A stretch of DNA of 64,000 bases from the NCBI GenBank assembly GCA_029582165.1, contig CM055879.1, forward strand, positions 40,181,713-40,245,712, given 5' to 3'. Positions 49,311 through 61,850 of this stretch are shown one piece after another; position 1 is the stretch's first letter; each line of letters begins with the position of its first letter. A model generated the notes under the pieces. It was not told the origin of the DNA. It saw only the letters and a program-made list of their open reading frames with translations, and did no database searches. Source of the stretch: Portulaca oleracea. Lineage: Eukaryota; Streptophyta; Magnoliopsida; Caryophyllales; Portulacaceae. A program made the translations under genes and the position numbers.

Positions 49311-52138
49311 TTCTTCAATTCAAGTTTACCTCTTTCTCTCTTTCTCACCTCAAATACATTCATTGGTTGTACCTGAGAACCATCAACTAAGAAACCATGT
49401 ACTTTTGGTCAATGAAAAAAAATGCTTATGATATGATCGAAAAGGTGAATTATCTCCAAAAACCAGAGGGGGGGGGGGGGAGGAAAATAGAGACATACAA
49501 AGGCAAATGATCAACAGAAGCTTGACAGCATACTCATCTGTTTTTCCCCGGAAGAAATAGGAATGAGGGAACCAAAGAAATGAGAAACTGGGAATGGATG
49601 AGCAAGGGTAGGATTCAACTCCTACTTATAGGCAGCAAGAATGAGATACATAGAGATGGCAGCTAGCAATATTACTGAGTCATTGACAGTAACCATTGAA
49701 GGATTCAAAGGATGAAGGGGTAATGTTCCTGTAAGATTCAGCACCAAATGTAAGCAAGCCATCCAGCTTCCTGATCCACCAAAGGTTCCCATGCTAATTA
49801 CCATCCCAAGTAATCAATTAAGCAATTAAATTAGTAATAAAAGGCTTTTCTTGGAACTTTTAGAACAAAGAACTTTTCTTTATGCTTGAACATTTCTCAT
49901 TGTAAAAGGGCAAATGAACAAAGTCAAAATGCCCACACACATAACATTCATGGATAGTTTTAGCTGTGCGTATATCATGTACGCATGACTAATTCTGTAT
50001 TTTGGTTTATTTGGTCAGCGTGTGTTCTTGGTTTTGTAGTGTTTATGTGCAATATATATGATTGTTTATGGGTTGTATGCCAGATAAATGTTAATGTGAG
50101 ACAGAATACAACATATTATGTCCATAATTTTCAACTTAAATAGTGTTCATGCTTCATTTGGTGCCTTTTTTTTGGTCGAAAGTAAGTGGGTCATCAGTAT
50201 AAGGTCTTTGAAAGCTAAAGACTCCAAGAAAGCTAAAACATCCAGGGTACAATCATATCAACTGCATCACTGGAACATAATCAGAAATCAAGTGCGCAAC
50301 TGTATTGCCTCCTTTTGAAAATGGAGAGAAAAATGCCTGGAACTTCTGATTTCCACATTATTCTATTCAAAATTTGACAATATATTTCTGAAATCTAGAA
50401 TTAATTCAAAAGAAAGAAAAAAAGAAGTGCTTGGAATGTACTACATTTAAAATTTACAAAGTGTTTTAACGTCTATAAACAAATGCCTTTGGCCCTCATC
50501 AACCAAATGTATAAAACACCTTTGTAAGTAGCAAAATCACACAAACATGAGTAACGCCCCCCCCCCCCCCCAACACACACACACACACACCCACAAAAAA
50601 ATAAAATAAAATAATGGAATCACTATTTTCAATTCCCAGTCCTTCTGACAGATGCAGCACATGTACACCAGGACAGAAATCTCAGCAAGACTTTGAACCT
50701 TCAAATTGTATGAAGATGACCAGGAACAAATAGCAACCATGAGAACTCACAGAGAGTAAACTTTGGTGAATGAAATGCACGTCTTAGCTTGTTTGGAAGG
50801 GCCTCTCATGGATCATAGTCATAGTCCTCATGAAGCCAGGCACGATCTGAGGCAAACAAAAAATGGCTTAGCCAGAACCATCCCCAAAGTTTTATTTATT
50901 ATTATTATTTATTTATTTATTTATTTTTTTTTGGGGGGGGGGGGCTTGGTCTGTATCTATCTTACCTCTGATGGCTACTGATTATCAAAACATGTTGCCA
51001 GAGGAACAGGAAATACAGCTACTCATGCATCAACTCGCACACAATCACTCAACCATTAAAAACTAAACAGTCAGCCATCTCTTCGGTAAAATAACTGCAG
51101 CAAAAGATGGAATAAATAAGTTAATCTGCCGAACCAGATAAACCAACTACGCAGGACATTATTTCCTCCTTGTTTGCATAAATTTAGTCCATCAGCAGCT
51201 AACAGCTACTAGAGACATACTCAGTATTTACAATATTGTTCACTTCAGAAACAAAAGCATCTGGAAAAGGATTTGGCAAAGGGGCTCACAATTCGATGCT
51301 CTGCTGCATCCTTCAACCAGCTATGTCTTCAACCTCACTGTTCAATTTTACGGAAAGTTTGCGATCATTCAATAAATTCATCAGGCACATATAATATTGC
51401 ACCGTAGTTAAGAATCAAGAAGCTAGCAATTCCAGAAAAGGCACATAGTCTGAATAACAGTGGAAATTATGCTGTCTTTTTTAGTGCATATACTACACCA
51501 TCTCTATGTACTCCGTATTTGCATCTCTAATTTTGTTACAGAAAACTACAGGATTGTCAAATAAACTTCAGGTATTTGAGTCCAATCCAAAGAATTTTTT
51601 TTTTTTTTTTTGGTGGTGGGGGGGGGGGGGGGGGGGAGTGAATGCTTGATTTTAGTGACTTATCTCAAGCATCAATCTTTTATTTTGGTGTCAATCAGCT
51701 ACGAAGAGTTTGACTATGCAAATCACCATTTTTGGACTTATTTGAGAATGCAGTTCGGAGAATTGAGAATGCAGTTAGCAGAAACTCAAGGCAAGCCAGG
51801 ATGATGCAAACATGAAAGACAAGTCACTATAGGAAAATCTCCGATAATTGAGGCATACTTGTTTATTTTATACTTAATAGGAAATATATCATCATTTGAA
51901 GTTTTCAAAAGCCTCTTTCCTTTCACATTTTAGCTAAGTGCCAGTGCGCCACCCAGCATAAACCCCAGTCAGAGCTTGTTTCACAGAATTTTAACATATG
52001 GTACCCCTTTTCCGTGTTACCTAAACCTAGGAACCAGGATGCATAATTGGCCTAGTTAATGCATTTGATATCAGGAGAAGCTTCAAATACTATTGGAAAT
52101 ACGCAGCACTTTGCTATCAGAAGCAACATTCTTTTCTC
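49311..52138. other. Intergenic between the two SAC genes
   Basis: Contains the promoter and 5' UTR of SAC copy 1 (near 49311-49420) and 3' flank of copy 2. No gene was recognised. It holds four long homopolymers: G13 at 49468, C15 at 50557 followed by (AC)n, G12 at 50933 after (ATT)n/(TTTA)n, and G19 at 51618 after a T-run. Confidence 0.5.
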
Positions 52139-54182
52139 TTAAGCTTGTTGAACATACCTTTCATAAGGTCCCTGTTCATAATCAGATTCATCAAAGAGTA
52201 ACGCACCAGCTTCATCAGTATCAGTGAGATAGTTGGCAGTGCTATCAAAGTATAAGCCTCCAAGTTTTTGGATTCCAATACCAAAAGGGAGTGTCCCAAT
52301 AGGCAAACACCACCTGCAATGAATAGTAAGCATCAAATGGGCAGTCAATACTCATCACTGCTTACTGTAAGTAGGTACCAAAAAGAAATCAAAACACTTC
52401 ATTTGATGGAGGTTGAACTAAAAATTACTTGCATAAAATGATTGCAAGAAGGAGGGCGTAGCATCAGTTGCTTAAATGCATATACGCCTTTCTTCCTGAG
52501 TTATCAAGTATATGCAGTTTCTTACATAGGTTGGATTTCGAGGTCAATGAAAATCTAACGGGTATTTCTCACACACTCTTCAAGAGTAATATCTTTGGAA
52601 TCTTGAGGCCATTGGTAATCTAAGGTGCTTTTGAAATTATTCAAAGACATGCAATGCATATGGTCTAAGTCAATCATCAATAACCATTCCAAAGGACAAT
52701 ACATGAATGCTTAAATTCAGCTGACCTGGGACTTGAGGGTTCTGGAACACTTGACAGGTCTCCGAAATCTGATGGTAGCATCTTATGAAGAAGTTCACTG
52801 TCGGATGCAAACCTCTGTATTTTTGGCCTAGAAAAGTGGAAGTGATTTTCCATTAGGATATCTGAAGTCTAAATCCTGAAATGCATGATGCAGACATGCT
52901 AATTCAAAATGTACAACATAGTGCATTCACTAAATGAACACAAGTATCTTATGTATCATATCACAGCAGAATTCCTTGGTCAAACAACTAAAAGTAAAAA
53001 ATGGCATGGAAGCACAAATGGATGCCTAGCACAGTAACAAATATTATTAGTAGTATAATTACAGCTGGGGACATTGCTTCAGCATAAACATATTAGGAGG
53101 TGGCTACCTTCCAGTACGAACGTAGTAGACATAAGGCAGATTTACTCATTTCACAGACTAAATTAGCAACACTGCTAAAGCTGAATTTGTTTTTATAAGA
53201 GTACGACAAACTGTTCAATCCAGTACTTACTGGAATGAATTGGATCTAGATGAGGGCAATTCATCAATTTCTTGCTGACAGGATCCCAGGAATCTGTGCA
53301 AATGTTCAGATGCATCAGTTTTTCCAAACATCACTACCAAGAAGTTCACAAAAAAGTATCAAACACTTCAGGTGACCATAGCTCGTAAGAAAAAAAAAAA
53401 AACTGCAAAAAAAACAAACTGCTGAGGAATGTATGATTGATAAGATCGTCTTCTAAATCTGTGCTAGCTAACTTACATGTCAATTGCCTTTTGCTTGTCA
53501 AAGTCCGTGAAGGAATTGCTGCAATGGCGTTGCGCTTTTTTGATGAATTGCAGAAATTCTATTGCTAATTTGTTCTGACCTCTGAATGCAGCAAATATCT
53601 ACAGATTTTAGTTATGCATACAGAAGACAATATTTAGTTGAGATGGCACAATTCAAAAAAATCATATAAAGGAGGAAAGAACACATAAGACATAAAGGAG
53701 GCAAATAAAACCAAACAGACATGGAATTCTACAACATGCAGCTCTAGAATTCTACACAAACGATCATTCACAAACTCTTGTGGTTTCTTTGCAGTAACAC
53801 AGGCTTGCAGAACAGAATTAGTAAAAAATGAGAATCTATTACATAATATCCTTTTTGAAAATAAGGGTCAGCCATACATTCTACCCACTTATCTCAATTG
53901 TTGAAGATAAGAGGTACAAGATCCAGTAAAAGCCAATCGTTCACATATGTAGAGATAAAATTTTCTTTGTTGTGTCTAAGTTTGAATAGAACAGCATTCC
54001 AAACAAGAAAAACTATCACAGAAAACCATGTATCACTAGAGCAATGTCACATATTGTAGATGAAGTATTGTACGGATGCTTTACAATAGATTAGTGATCC
54101 ATATAGAATTATAGATGAACGTGAACCAATATCGCTCACATGCAGTTTCTGATAAAGATTTAACTAAGCACCTTAGATTGAA

Positions 54183-54235
<53 letters not shown>

Positions 54236-57200
54236 CATTATATTGGTTCAGTGACAATGAGTAAGTGATTTCAGATAAACAATTGAAAATAACTTACGAA
54301 TATACAATACCAGCTAGGTCTATTACAGCATGTGGACATGTCTCGACTATTCTCCTCAGGGGAGGGGGAGTAGAAAACAACAAATCACATGTGTAAAAAT
54401 AAGTTCTATAACATTATTTCCATTCTAGATAGTCTGGACAGTACTCATGGAAGTGGATAGTTTTCTTAGTACTGGAGAAAACACATCATGTCATTAGATT
54501 GAACAAAGCATGCAAAAATCGAGGGAAGTGTTGTGTACAATATCTAGTTCCTTTTCAGTTGGACGAATTGGAACAAACCTCAATTTGGGTTAATATCAAG
54601 TTTGATTAGTGTAAATATGAAAAATCTTGTGGCTTATTTCATATCTGGACTAAATTATCTTACCATACTTGGAGTTCTTCCTTTTTCCAAGTCAGACAAA
54701 TTTTGGGCCATTGATGCAGTTAGATCAGACCAAAATTCCTGATAAGACATCCAGCCTTTTTTTTTAAAGATTTCTTTTGGCGCAAATACTTTAGAACATT
54801 AGTTTTAATCAAAATACAGTTTTAGTAATGAAACATAAATATCCAGACAAACACCACAAAGAAAGCATAATGAAGTCTCAGGATTACAGAATAAGTCTAT
54901 TTGGGATGTGGAATTATGTGTGTTAGAGAATAAATTCAGTATGGAACAGATGATGAACATTCAATAGACTCCAAGTCACTCTGTTGCAAATCTAAAACCA
55001 AGCAGCTCTTACTTAAAGTTGATCCTCTAGCAAATGTGTCAATTTAGTCCCCACTCCTTCCAAGGAGTCTAGCCCTCTACACAATATGTTTTCAGTTTAT
55101 GTTCTTGTAAATCAAAGTAATGTCCTGAAATGGTGGATCATTTGATATTACCATATCAGGTCATGTCAATAATCTTTTGGAGCCCATTAATCCATAGCAG
55201 AATATATGCACCGTTCGGAGAAGGATACCTTATTTTGTGCTGCTGATCCACCATATTGATAAGCCAGTGCGTCACCCATTGCTTCGTATACGCTCATTAA
55301 TTTATAAGCTAAACTATCCTTCAAACCCAAGTTTGGAGTTTCATTTATCCCTAAGGCATGGAGCTGATGGCTGAGAGCAACCAAGCCATACACATATTGT
55401 GCAACATTTGTGCGATCTAGGGAATCTATGCAGTTAGTTCTTAGAATCCCCTTCTGAAGCTTACAGTTGAAACCATCACTGGCCTCAGCAATCTCAGCTT
55501 CATTAGAGTAAGCACAATTGGCACTACTCCTGCATTATGTTTTATAAGATGCACATTATAAAAAAAAGCAGAAATACAAAGTACACAAAGCATGTTGAAC
55601 TTGTAAAATGATACTCTTTCAATAGGAGGAAAGTCAAAAACATCTTGGATTGCGCCAAAGGGTGATTTCTAAATAGGACATATAAATCTGTAGAATATCT
55701 GATTCCAGGTGAGACTACTGATCCAAGAAGACTGACTAGTACCACTAGCTTGCCAGCAAATGAATAGAGAAATGTCGGTCATGGGAACATCAAAAGAGTA
55801 AAAGTCTCACCATTCTTCCATCAAATGAATTGCAGTTTGTATAATTTTATAACTTGATGTCAGAGACGGTTGACAATAAACGCAACCTTAAGTTAACAAT
55901 GACAGGTAGGATAATGCCACAACTCACTTGTAGCGGGGGAAAAAGGAAAACTGAAATACACAAGAAACCAGGTCAAAAGCCTTCATAATCCATCAAGAAC
56001 AACTCATATTTTGATTGTCAATCAACTCTCAAGGTCTCAGCCACGCACCACAGAAGGACCCCACAATTTTAATTGGTTCTGCTTAAAAAACAGTGTTTTT
56101 GTGATGCATTAAATTCTTCCCAAAGATGGCTTTTAATAGATCAGCACAATAACTTAATTAAAGACAAAGAACTGATGTTTTTCTATTTATTTCTCCACCC
56201 AAGGGGAATCATAGGCATACGAAGACATGTTTTGAACGGAAAGTCTGCATTCCACATCTAAGGAGTTCATCAATTGGTTCAACTGATGTCTTCAAGAGAC
56301 TTCTCATTTTTCTTTTGTTTGAACAAAATTATGAAATTGTAACCATTCTACTCTGCTTCAGAATTTTATACATTTCCATATGGCTTATTATTTTCTGTGG
56401 ACAATAGGCAAAAAACATTTACCTATTATCAGAAAAGACCCTGGACACCTTGAAATTTATAGTTCGGGGCATCTGATAAGAGAAAAAACTGATTTCTTCA
56501 AGTGCACTGCCTGCCACATATTTTAGGTGCTCAAATGCATCATCACAATTGCTGCAAATAATTTGTTTTATCTCATATTAATACATCTCCATAACAGCAA
56601 TACATGTGAACAATAAGATAGGCAAAAGTAAGCATACATTTGATAGGCCATATCAAGGTCAAATCTTATAAACTTCAACTGATACTTTTCAGGCAAGACC
56701 AAGTTTACCCAGTCAACAGCCCTGCGGAATGCATTCCCAAGATAAGATTCATGGCCAGGCTTTTCTTTCACTTCATAGCCAGGATTATTCTGCTATTCAC
56801 AAGTCACTATGGAAGTTATAGTTACAGGATATTGCAGTGGTAAGTGCAGGTTCTGTGTGAGGAACTTAAATAAAATACCTTAACCAGATTCAATATGATA
56901 ATAGGACGTTGGTATCTCCCACGAAGATTCATAAAATGAAGTTGTGTTGCCTGATAGCTGCTGCTGTCATTGAGAGGTGAATCTGCGTGCAAGTAAAATT
57001 TAATTGCATCAACAAAATAAGAAATTTAGTACAGACAAAGAATAACAATAAATATCTTGCAGAACATACAAATAATACGTGGACGAAGTTTCAAGAATCC
57101 AGGTTTTTGTGACCAGGATAAGGGTATGGAGCCACGAATCTGCAAAGCAGAAGTTATCTTGCAGGAATTTCTCCCGTGTATATCATCACAGACAATCTGC

Positions 57201-60200
57201 TCAATCTCAACATCATTTGCAGCATAACCCGAGTCATTGACCCCTCTTTTCTGATACCTAGAAGGTTGAAAAAAACGAGGGTGTGAAAAGTAATATGAAT
57301 GGGCAATCCAGTCCTATGTCCAAAGAAATTGGTGTCAATCATATACTAAGCATTCCTTTTCTGTTAGAGGGTTTGGATTCGGGCATTCCACCACATGTTG
57401 CAATATAGACTAGCATAAAATTGTAACAAAAAGTGCCAAGATTTTAGATGAACCCGTAGATCACAAAAAAGTAAATCTCAGTATGCTGAAGGGTTTCAGA
57501 AAGATGACATAATATAGTCGATAAAATTGGACAGGAAGCTACATGGTATGGTTTTCCTTGTCCTTTGCTCTTCTTTTCTTTCAAAAAATAAATTGGGAAA
57601 TGGATGGGTGGTTTGCAAGTGTGCATAGTATTGAACCATTTTCATGATACAAAGGGTGAGTAAGTGAGACATGATTCATGCAGGCTTGCAGGAACATAAA
57701 AGATACATTCAGGGCATCAAACCTGGTGCCAGCAAAATGACGTGATCGCCTTGCAATAAGGGTTAAATTGAAACTCTTCCCAGAGTCTGATAGCTTCACC
57801 TAGATATGTAATAAAGTTGCAGCTTCATGGTCAACATAATAATAGTAGTATATAGACATCCACATTCTTAACAATGAAAAACACGTTTCATCAATGTGCC
57901 ATGTTTAACCGTGAAAGCAATTGTATGAGAAAGTGGTAGGCTTTGCAAATTTTTAAACTTGTCTTCGATGAGCAGTTTCAAAGAGGGTTTGAAATTAGCG
58001 CTATCTTGAGGCTTCCAAAGATTTCCAATTTCCAATATACTGTTCCTGAACACTTTACATCCTTTCACTGTTTCTCCTATTCTTTTTGAAAGAGGAAGGG
58101 TATTAATAAATGGACAAAGAATAAACAGAAAAATAAATACAAGAAGTGGCCCCATTTAAACAAACGTGAATGCCTTACTGAAAAGCAATCACATAACCAT
58201 GTTATTTTTAAGAATGGAAGGCAAAATGGCAAATGGATAAACGATAATATAGTAGAACGAGACAAGCATATACTAATGTCAGTGAGATTTTGGTTTCATG
58301 CACAGCTGCGACTTGAAAAAGGTTTAGAAGCTAGTGTACCTGTTTGAAAAAGCCATGCACTAGTGCAACTATCCAAAATGTATTCTTAAGATGGTGCCGA
58401 ATCGGGCGAGTTAAGTATTCATTCCAGACAAACATCTTTCCACCATAGAATTCCTGTGTCTCTTTTTGGCACATGTTCTTTTCTAAGCTATGCATTATTG
58501 GATATGAATAGCTGAAAAAGAAATCTTTTGTAATATCCACCAAACCCAGAAGCTTCTTGTACCTATGTGGGTCAAATTAAAAATGAATAGTTCATCAATA
58601 CATGCACAAGAGCAAAACCATCAGTTCTCTGTACAGTTAACTTTGAACTGAAATTATATAGCTTGACTGAATAACAAAAGGAGATTCTGCAAAGTAATCT
58701 CAGTTTAGAGCTCAATTTTAACTGAAATATTGCGTCATCCAGAGGTAACAGGAAGGTTTATTACCTTCAGTCAAGAGGAAATTAAAAAGGAACCGTGAAT
58801 TTTAATTATTATCATCTCAGAAGCCATAACTGTGAACCTAAATATCTCTCCACTGATTTGGTTTTGAGTGCTTTTCTTATCAATCAGAAGATGTAATAGG
58901 AAGGTAGGTCAGAGGGCAAGGTAAAAATATACCAGCATATCTAGTGGGCAAGGTAGCACCCTTTGAGGAAAAATTGCGAGAGACTAGACTGAAATGGTTT
59001 GGGCATGTCCGTAGGAGAAGCGAGGATGCCCCTGTAAGGAGGTGGGAAGGGATTACCCCAGGGCCGTCGTGGGCGTGGGAGACCTAAAAAGTCTATGAGA
59101 GAGGTGATAAGAGAAGATCTAAGACTCCTAGGTTTAGTGGAGGATATGGCTCTAGACAGGGGGGCTTGGCGGGCTAGTATTAAGGTCATAGGGTGAGTGA
59201 GGGTATTTGTGTTTCGAGCTAGTTTTTGGTCTTTTGGCTTGTATTTTGTTTTCTTGTGCAGGTACTTGTTTCCTCGGCTGAAAGCATTCACAAGACTCTG
59301 GTATGTAGTTTCTTCCCTTAACAAGTTTCCCCTCTGTTTTTCCATCGGATCCGTCGGAATCAGTCTCTCCATGAACTTTTGTTCATGGGGGTAAGGCTGC
59401 CTACATTAGGATCCCCCAGACCGCGCTCATGTATATCATGCATTAATTCACCCTAATGTAGGCTGCAACAAAACATGACTCAGGCATTGGAGAATTGATC
59501 TCTCCAAGTTATGTTGTTGTTGTTGTTGTATCTAGTGGGCAAGGTAAAAAACATAACTTGGAGTAATTTCTGGATATCATGCATTAATTCATGGGCTTAA
59601 CATACAAGAAAGGAAAAGGCTGCAACAAAACATGACTCAGGCATTGGAGAATTGATCTAACAGGATCCATGGTTTATTGAAGTATAGAACACAATCTGGT
59701 ATTAGTAAGCACAACTGTTGCATAAAAGTTACAGGGTGATTTATCAAATCTGGTCAAATAGGATTAACATAGCCTTTTCAGCATGAAAGCAGGATAAATA
59801 ACAGCATGAAAGATGGGGTAAAGATTTGAATGTAAAGCAGATGAAACAGATTCTCAGATGAGGTTACTTCGTTTATTGTTAGTTGGGAGAACTTCCATTG
59901 TTGTTTGGGGGGGTTGTTCCCTGAGCAAAACCATAAGTTCATCTGTTCCTATTCATCATCAGATGCCATACTAAGCGTTGAAATGAAGTTTCACAAAACT
60001 GGATCAGTACTAGGCTGAGATTTGTTCATCCCAAGTATGGTATAAGACATAACATTTGTATATGCATTGCACGAAGTACAATAGTAGTCACTAGTCAGTA
60101 GAGAATTGCTATGCATAATCAAAGTTTTACAAGTAAATCAGACAGCTAACCTGTTCTCTCTGTCAAAATTATCCATATATAACAAGATAGTTAAATGATA

Positions 60201-61393
60201 AATTGGTACCATCCTATATTCAGAGATGGCATATATAGGATGACCACAAATCTTCCCAATCTCCCTTCTCTTTGTTATGATGATAATATAATAGGGCCCC
60301 AAGAATCTGATGAAGCCTAGAAAATTAAAAGAAAAGAAAAGAGATTATAAAATACGGATAGCTAATTTACTCTTCTAAAATAGGCATCTATTGCACTAAG
60401 TTCAACTCACCCACAATTCCATAGAAGGTAGTAATGAATTCGCATCCACCTGTTGCTTTATTTCCTTCTTTTATGTCTTCCAACAAATTCTTGCACTCGG
60501 AAGATGAATATATTCTAGGATCTTCATGTATAAGTAGCTCAGAAGGCTCCGACCTATCAATCTTCAACACTCTCCAATGCTTCTTTTCATTATCTCTTCC
60601 AAATATATAGAAGTTCTGTTTCATGTAACAAGGACAAAAACATCATACCAACGGAAACTGATGGAGAGCCCCCCCAAAAAAAATGGAAAATAGGCAATAC
60701 AAAAAACTAACAAATTATACCCATAAGCTAGAATAAAACATCTAATACATACACTTAAAGATATGTAAACATTGCTACTTGTTAATAGCATGAAGACACT
60801 TAAGACAACTAGCTCATATGCAACTTAATTTTAGACAACAAGATACAAGCCATTAACAAGTAAAACAAATAGATGTACTCCTGAAAATTTTTCAGGATAA
60901 CCTTACAGTGATGGAGAGGAAAATATGATAAATGTATCGTCAGTCAAATGAACGGATGCGTTGAAAAGAAGATAACACTTCTTCTTAGACTTAGTTTTCG
61001 CAGACAAGTTTATGACTCTTACCTTATGTATTGTTTTCTGGAAAATATCATTTGAGGAAATGAACCCACACCTAACATTAATTTTAGTCAACCTCAACCA
61101 CTATCAATTTACAAATGCTCTTCTAGATCACTATCAATAAAATAAAAGCCCTCAAAAATATATTTCAACTTAAAACAGAAACGAACTAGACAATTATACA
61201 TACGTTCCTTTCATGTTTATACCAGAAAATAGTACACTAATGTTCTTCTAAATCATCAGTGACAACTAAAAATTGACAAGAAGATGGAAAGGAACTAGAG
61301 AGTCAAGAGATTTACTGATGTAGTCTGATATAGGTCAAATTCCTCCAAGAATTACGACGGAGTGCTTGATTCCGGCTCTCCTGACTCCGCCAT
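52139..61393 (-). CDS. SAC-domain phosphoinositide phosphatase, copy 2, premature stop in exon 1
   Basis: Fourteen minus-strand exons: 61393-61316, 60615-60411, 60316-60151, 58562-58340, 57799-57723, 57257-57070, 56982-56879, 56789-56638, 56551-56423, 55529-55229, 53598-53477, 53293-53231, 52827-52726 and 52313-52139 (2085 nt). Six of these have exactly the length of the copy 1 exon (205, 166, 223, 77, 188 and 122 nt), showing tandem duplication. Landmarks: [59 protein letters not shown], and catalytic [12 protein letters not shown] with YGGSAAQNK; the end is [19 protein letters not shown] through [10 protein letters not shown]. In exon 1 the frame reads [13 protein letters not shown] then TAA (61354-61352), then continues [12 protein letters not shown] in line with copy 1. 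All other exons and splice sites look intact. An in-frame ATG at 60624, three codons before exon 2, could serve transcripts starting in intron 1. Function otherwise as for copy 1. Confidence 0.85.
54191..54233. repeat. AT dinucleotide microsatellite in SAC copy 2 intron 10
   Basis: About 21 uninterrupted AT units in the long intron between the exons at 55229 and 53598; likely polymorphic. Confidence 0.92.
58956..59528 (+). mobile_element. 5'-truncated LINE insertion in SAC copy 2 intron 3
   Basis: The plus strand encodes the C-terminal end of a plant LINE reverse transcriptase: [28 protein letters not shown], then after a one-base shift [32 protein letters not shown] and a stop. A 3' region with GGGGTAAGGCTGCC and a (TTG)n tail at about 59513-59528 follows. 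It is bounded by an 18-bp direct repeat, TATCTAGTGGGCAAGGTA, at 58938-58955 and 59529-59546, the target duplication of LINE insertion. The 5' end is lost, as usual. Confidence 0.85.
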
Positions 61394-61726
61394 TGATGCA
61401 GATTTAGCTCAACGCTGCAAAATCTCCGACTCTGGCCCCCTTTTCTCCCAAATTAGGAACCCTAAATCCACCTTCTTGTCAATTTGTCTGCCATTACTGC
61501 AGCATATTCGATGTTCGTTCATTCAAAATGCAAACACCGAATTCGTCAATTCGAATGTAAATCAACACAAGAAACTCACGCTAAACAAGACGCAGAATAA
61601 TCCAGAAATCAAAGCCAAACAAAGAGATGATGCAGCCAAAAAATGGTGGAATTGAAGAAGAGAAGCAGTATTACAAAGGCGTTGATCAATAGGAGCTTGA
61701 AGCCATGGATGAAGCTGGCCTTTGGT

Positions 61727-61750
61727 AGAGAGAGAGAGAGAGAGAGAGAG
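61727..61750. repeat. GA microsatellite in SAC copy 2 leader
   Basis: Twelve AG units. On the gene strand this is a (CT)n tract between the TATA box and the start codon, a common position for pyrimidine patches in plant 5' UTRs. Confidence 0.85.
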
Positions 61751-61832
61751 ATGAAGGAATGAGAGCAGTGAAAATGGAGTCAATAGTCAGAGGCAGTAAG
61801 AAGAGGGAGAAAATCAAAATTCAAATGCTCGC

Positions 61833-61842
61833 TATTTATATA
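61833..61842 (-). promoter_or_regulatory. TATA box of SAC copy 2
   Basis: The minus strand reads TATATAAATA, 440 bp upstream of the annotated ATG. Transcription starting about 30 bp downstream would give a 5' UTR of about 410 nt containing the (CT)n tract, unless it is spliced. Confidence 0.55.
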
Positions 61843-61850
61843 GGCTGGGG

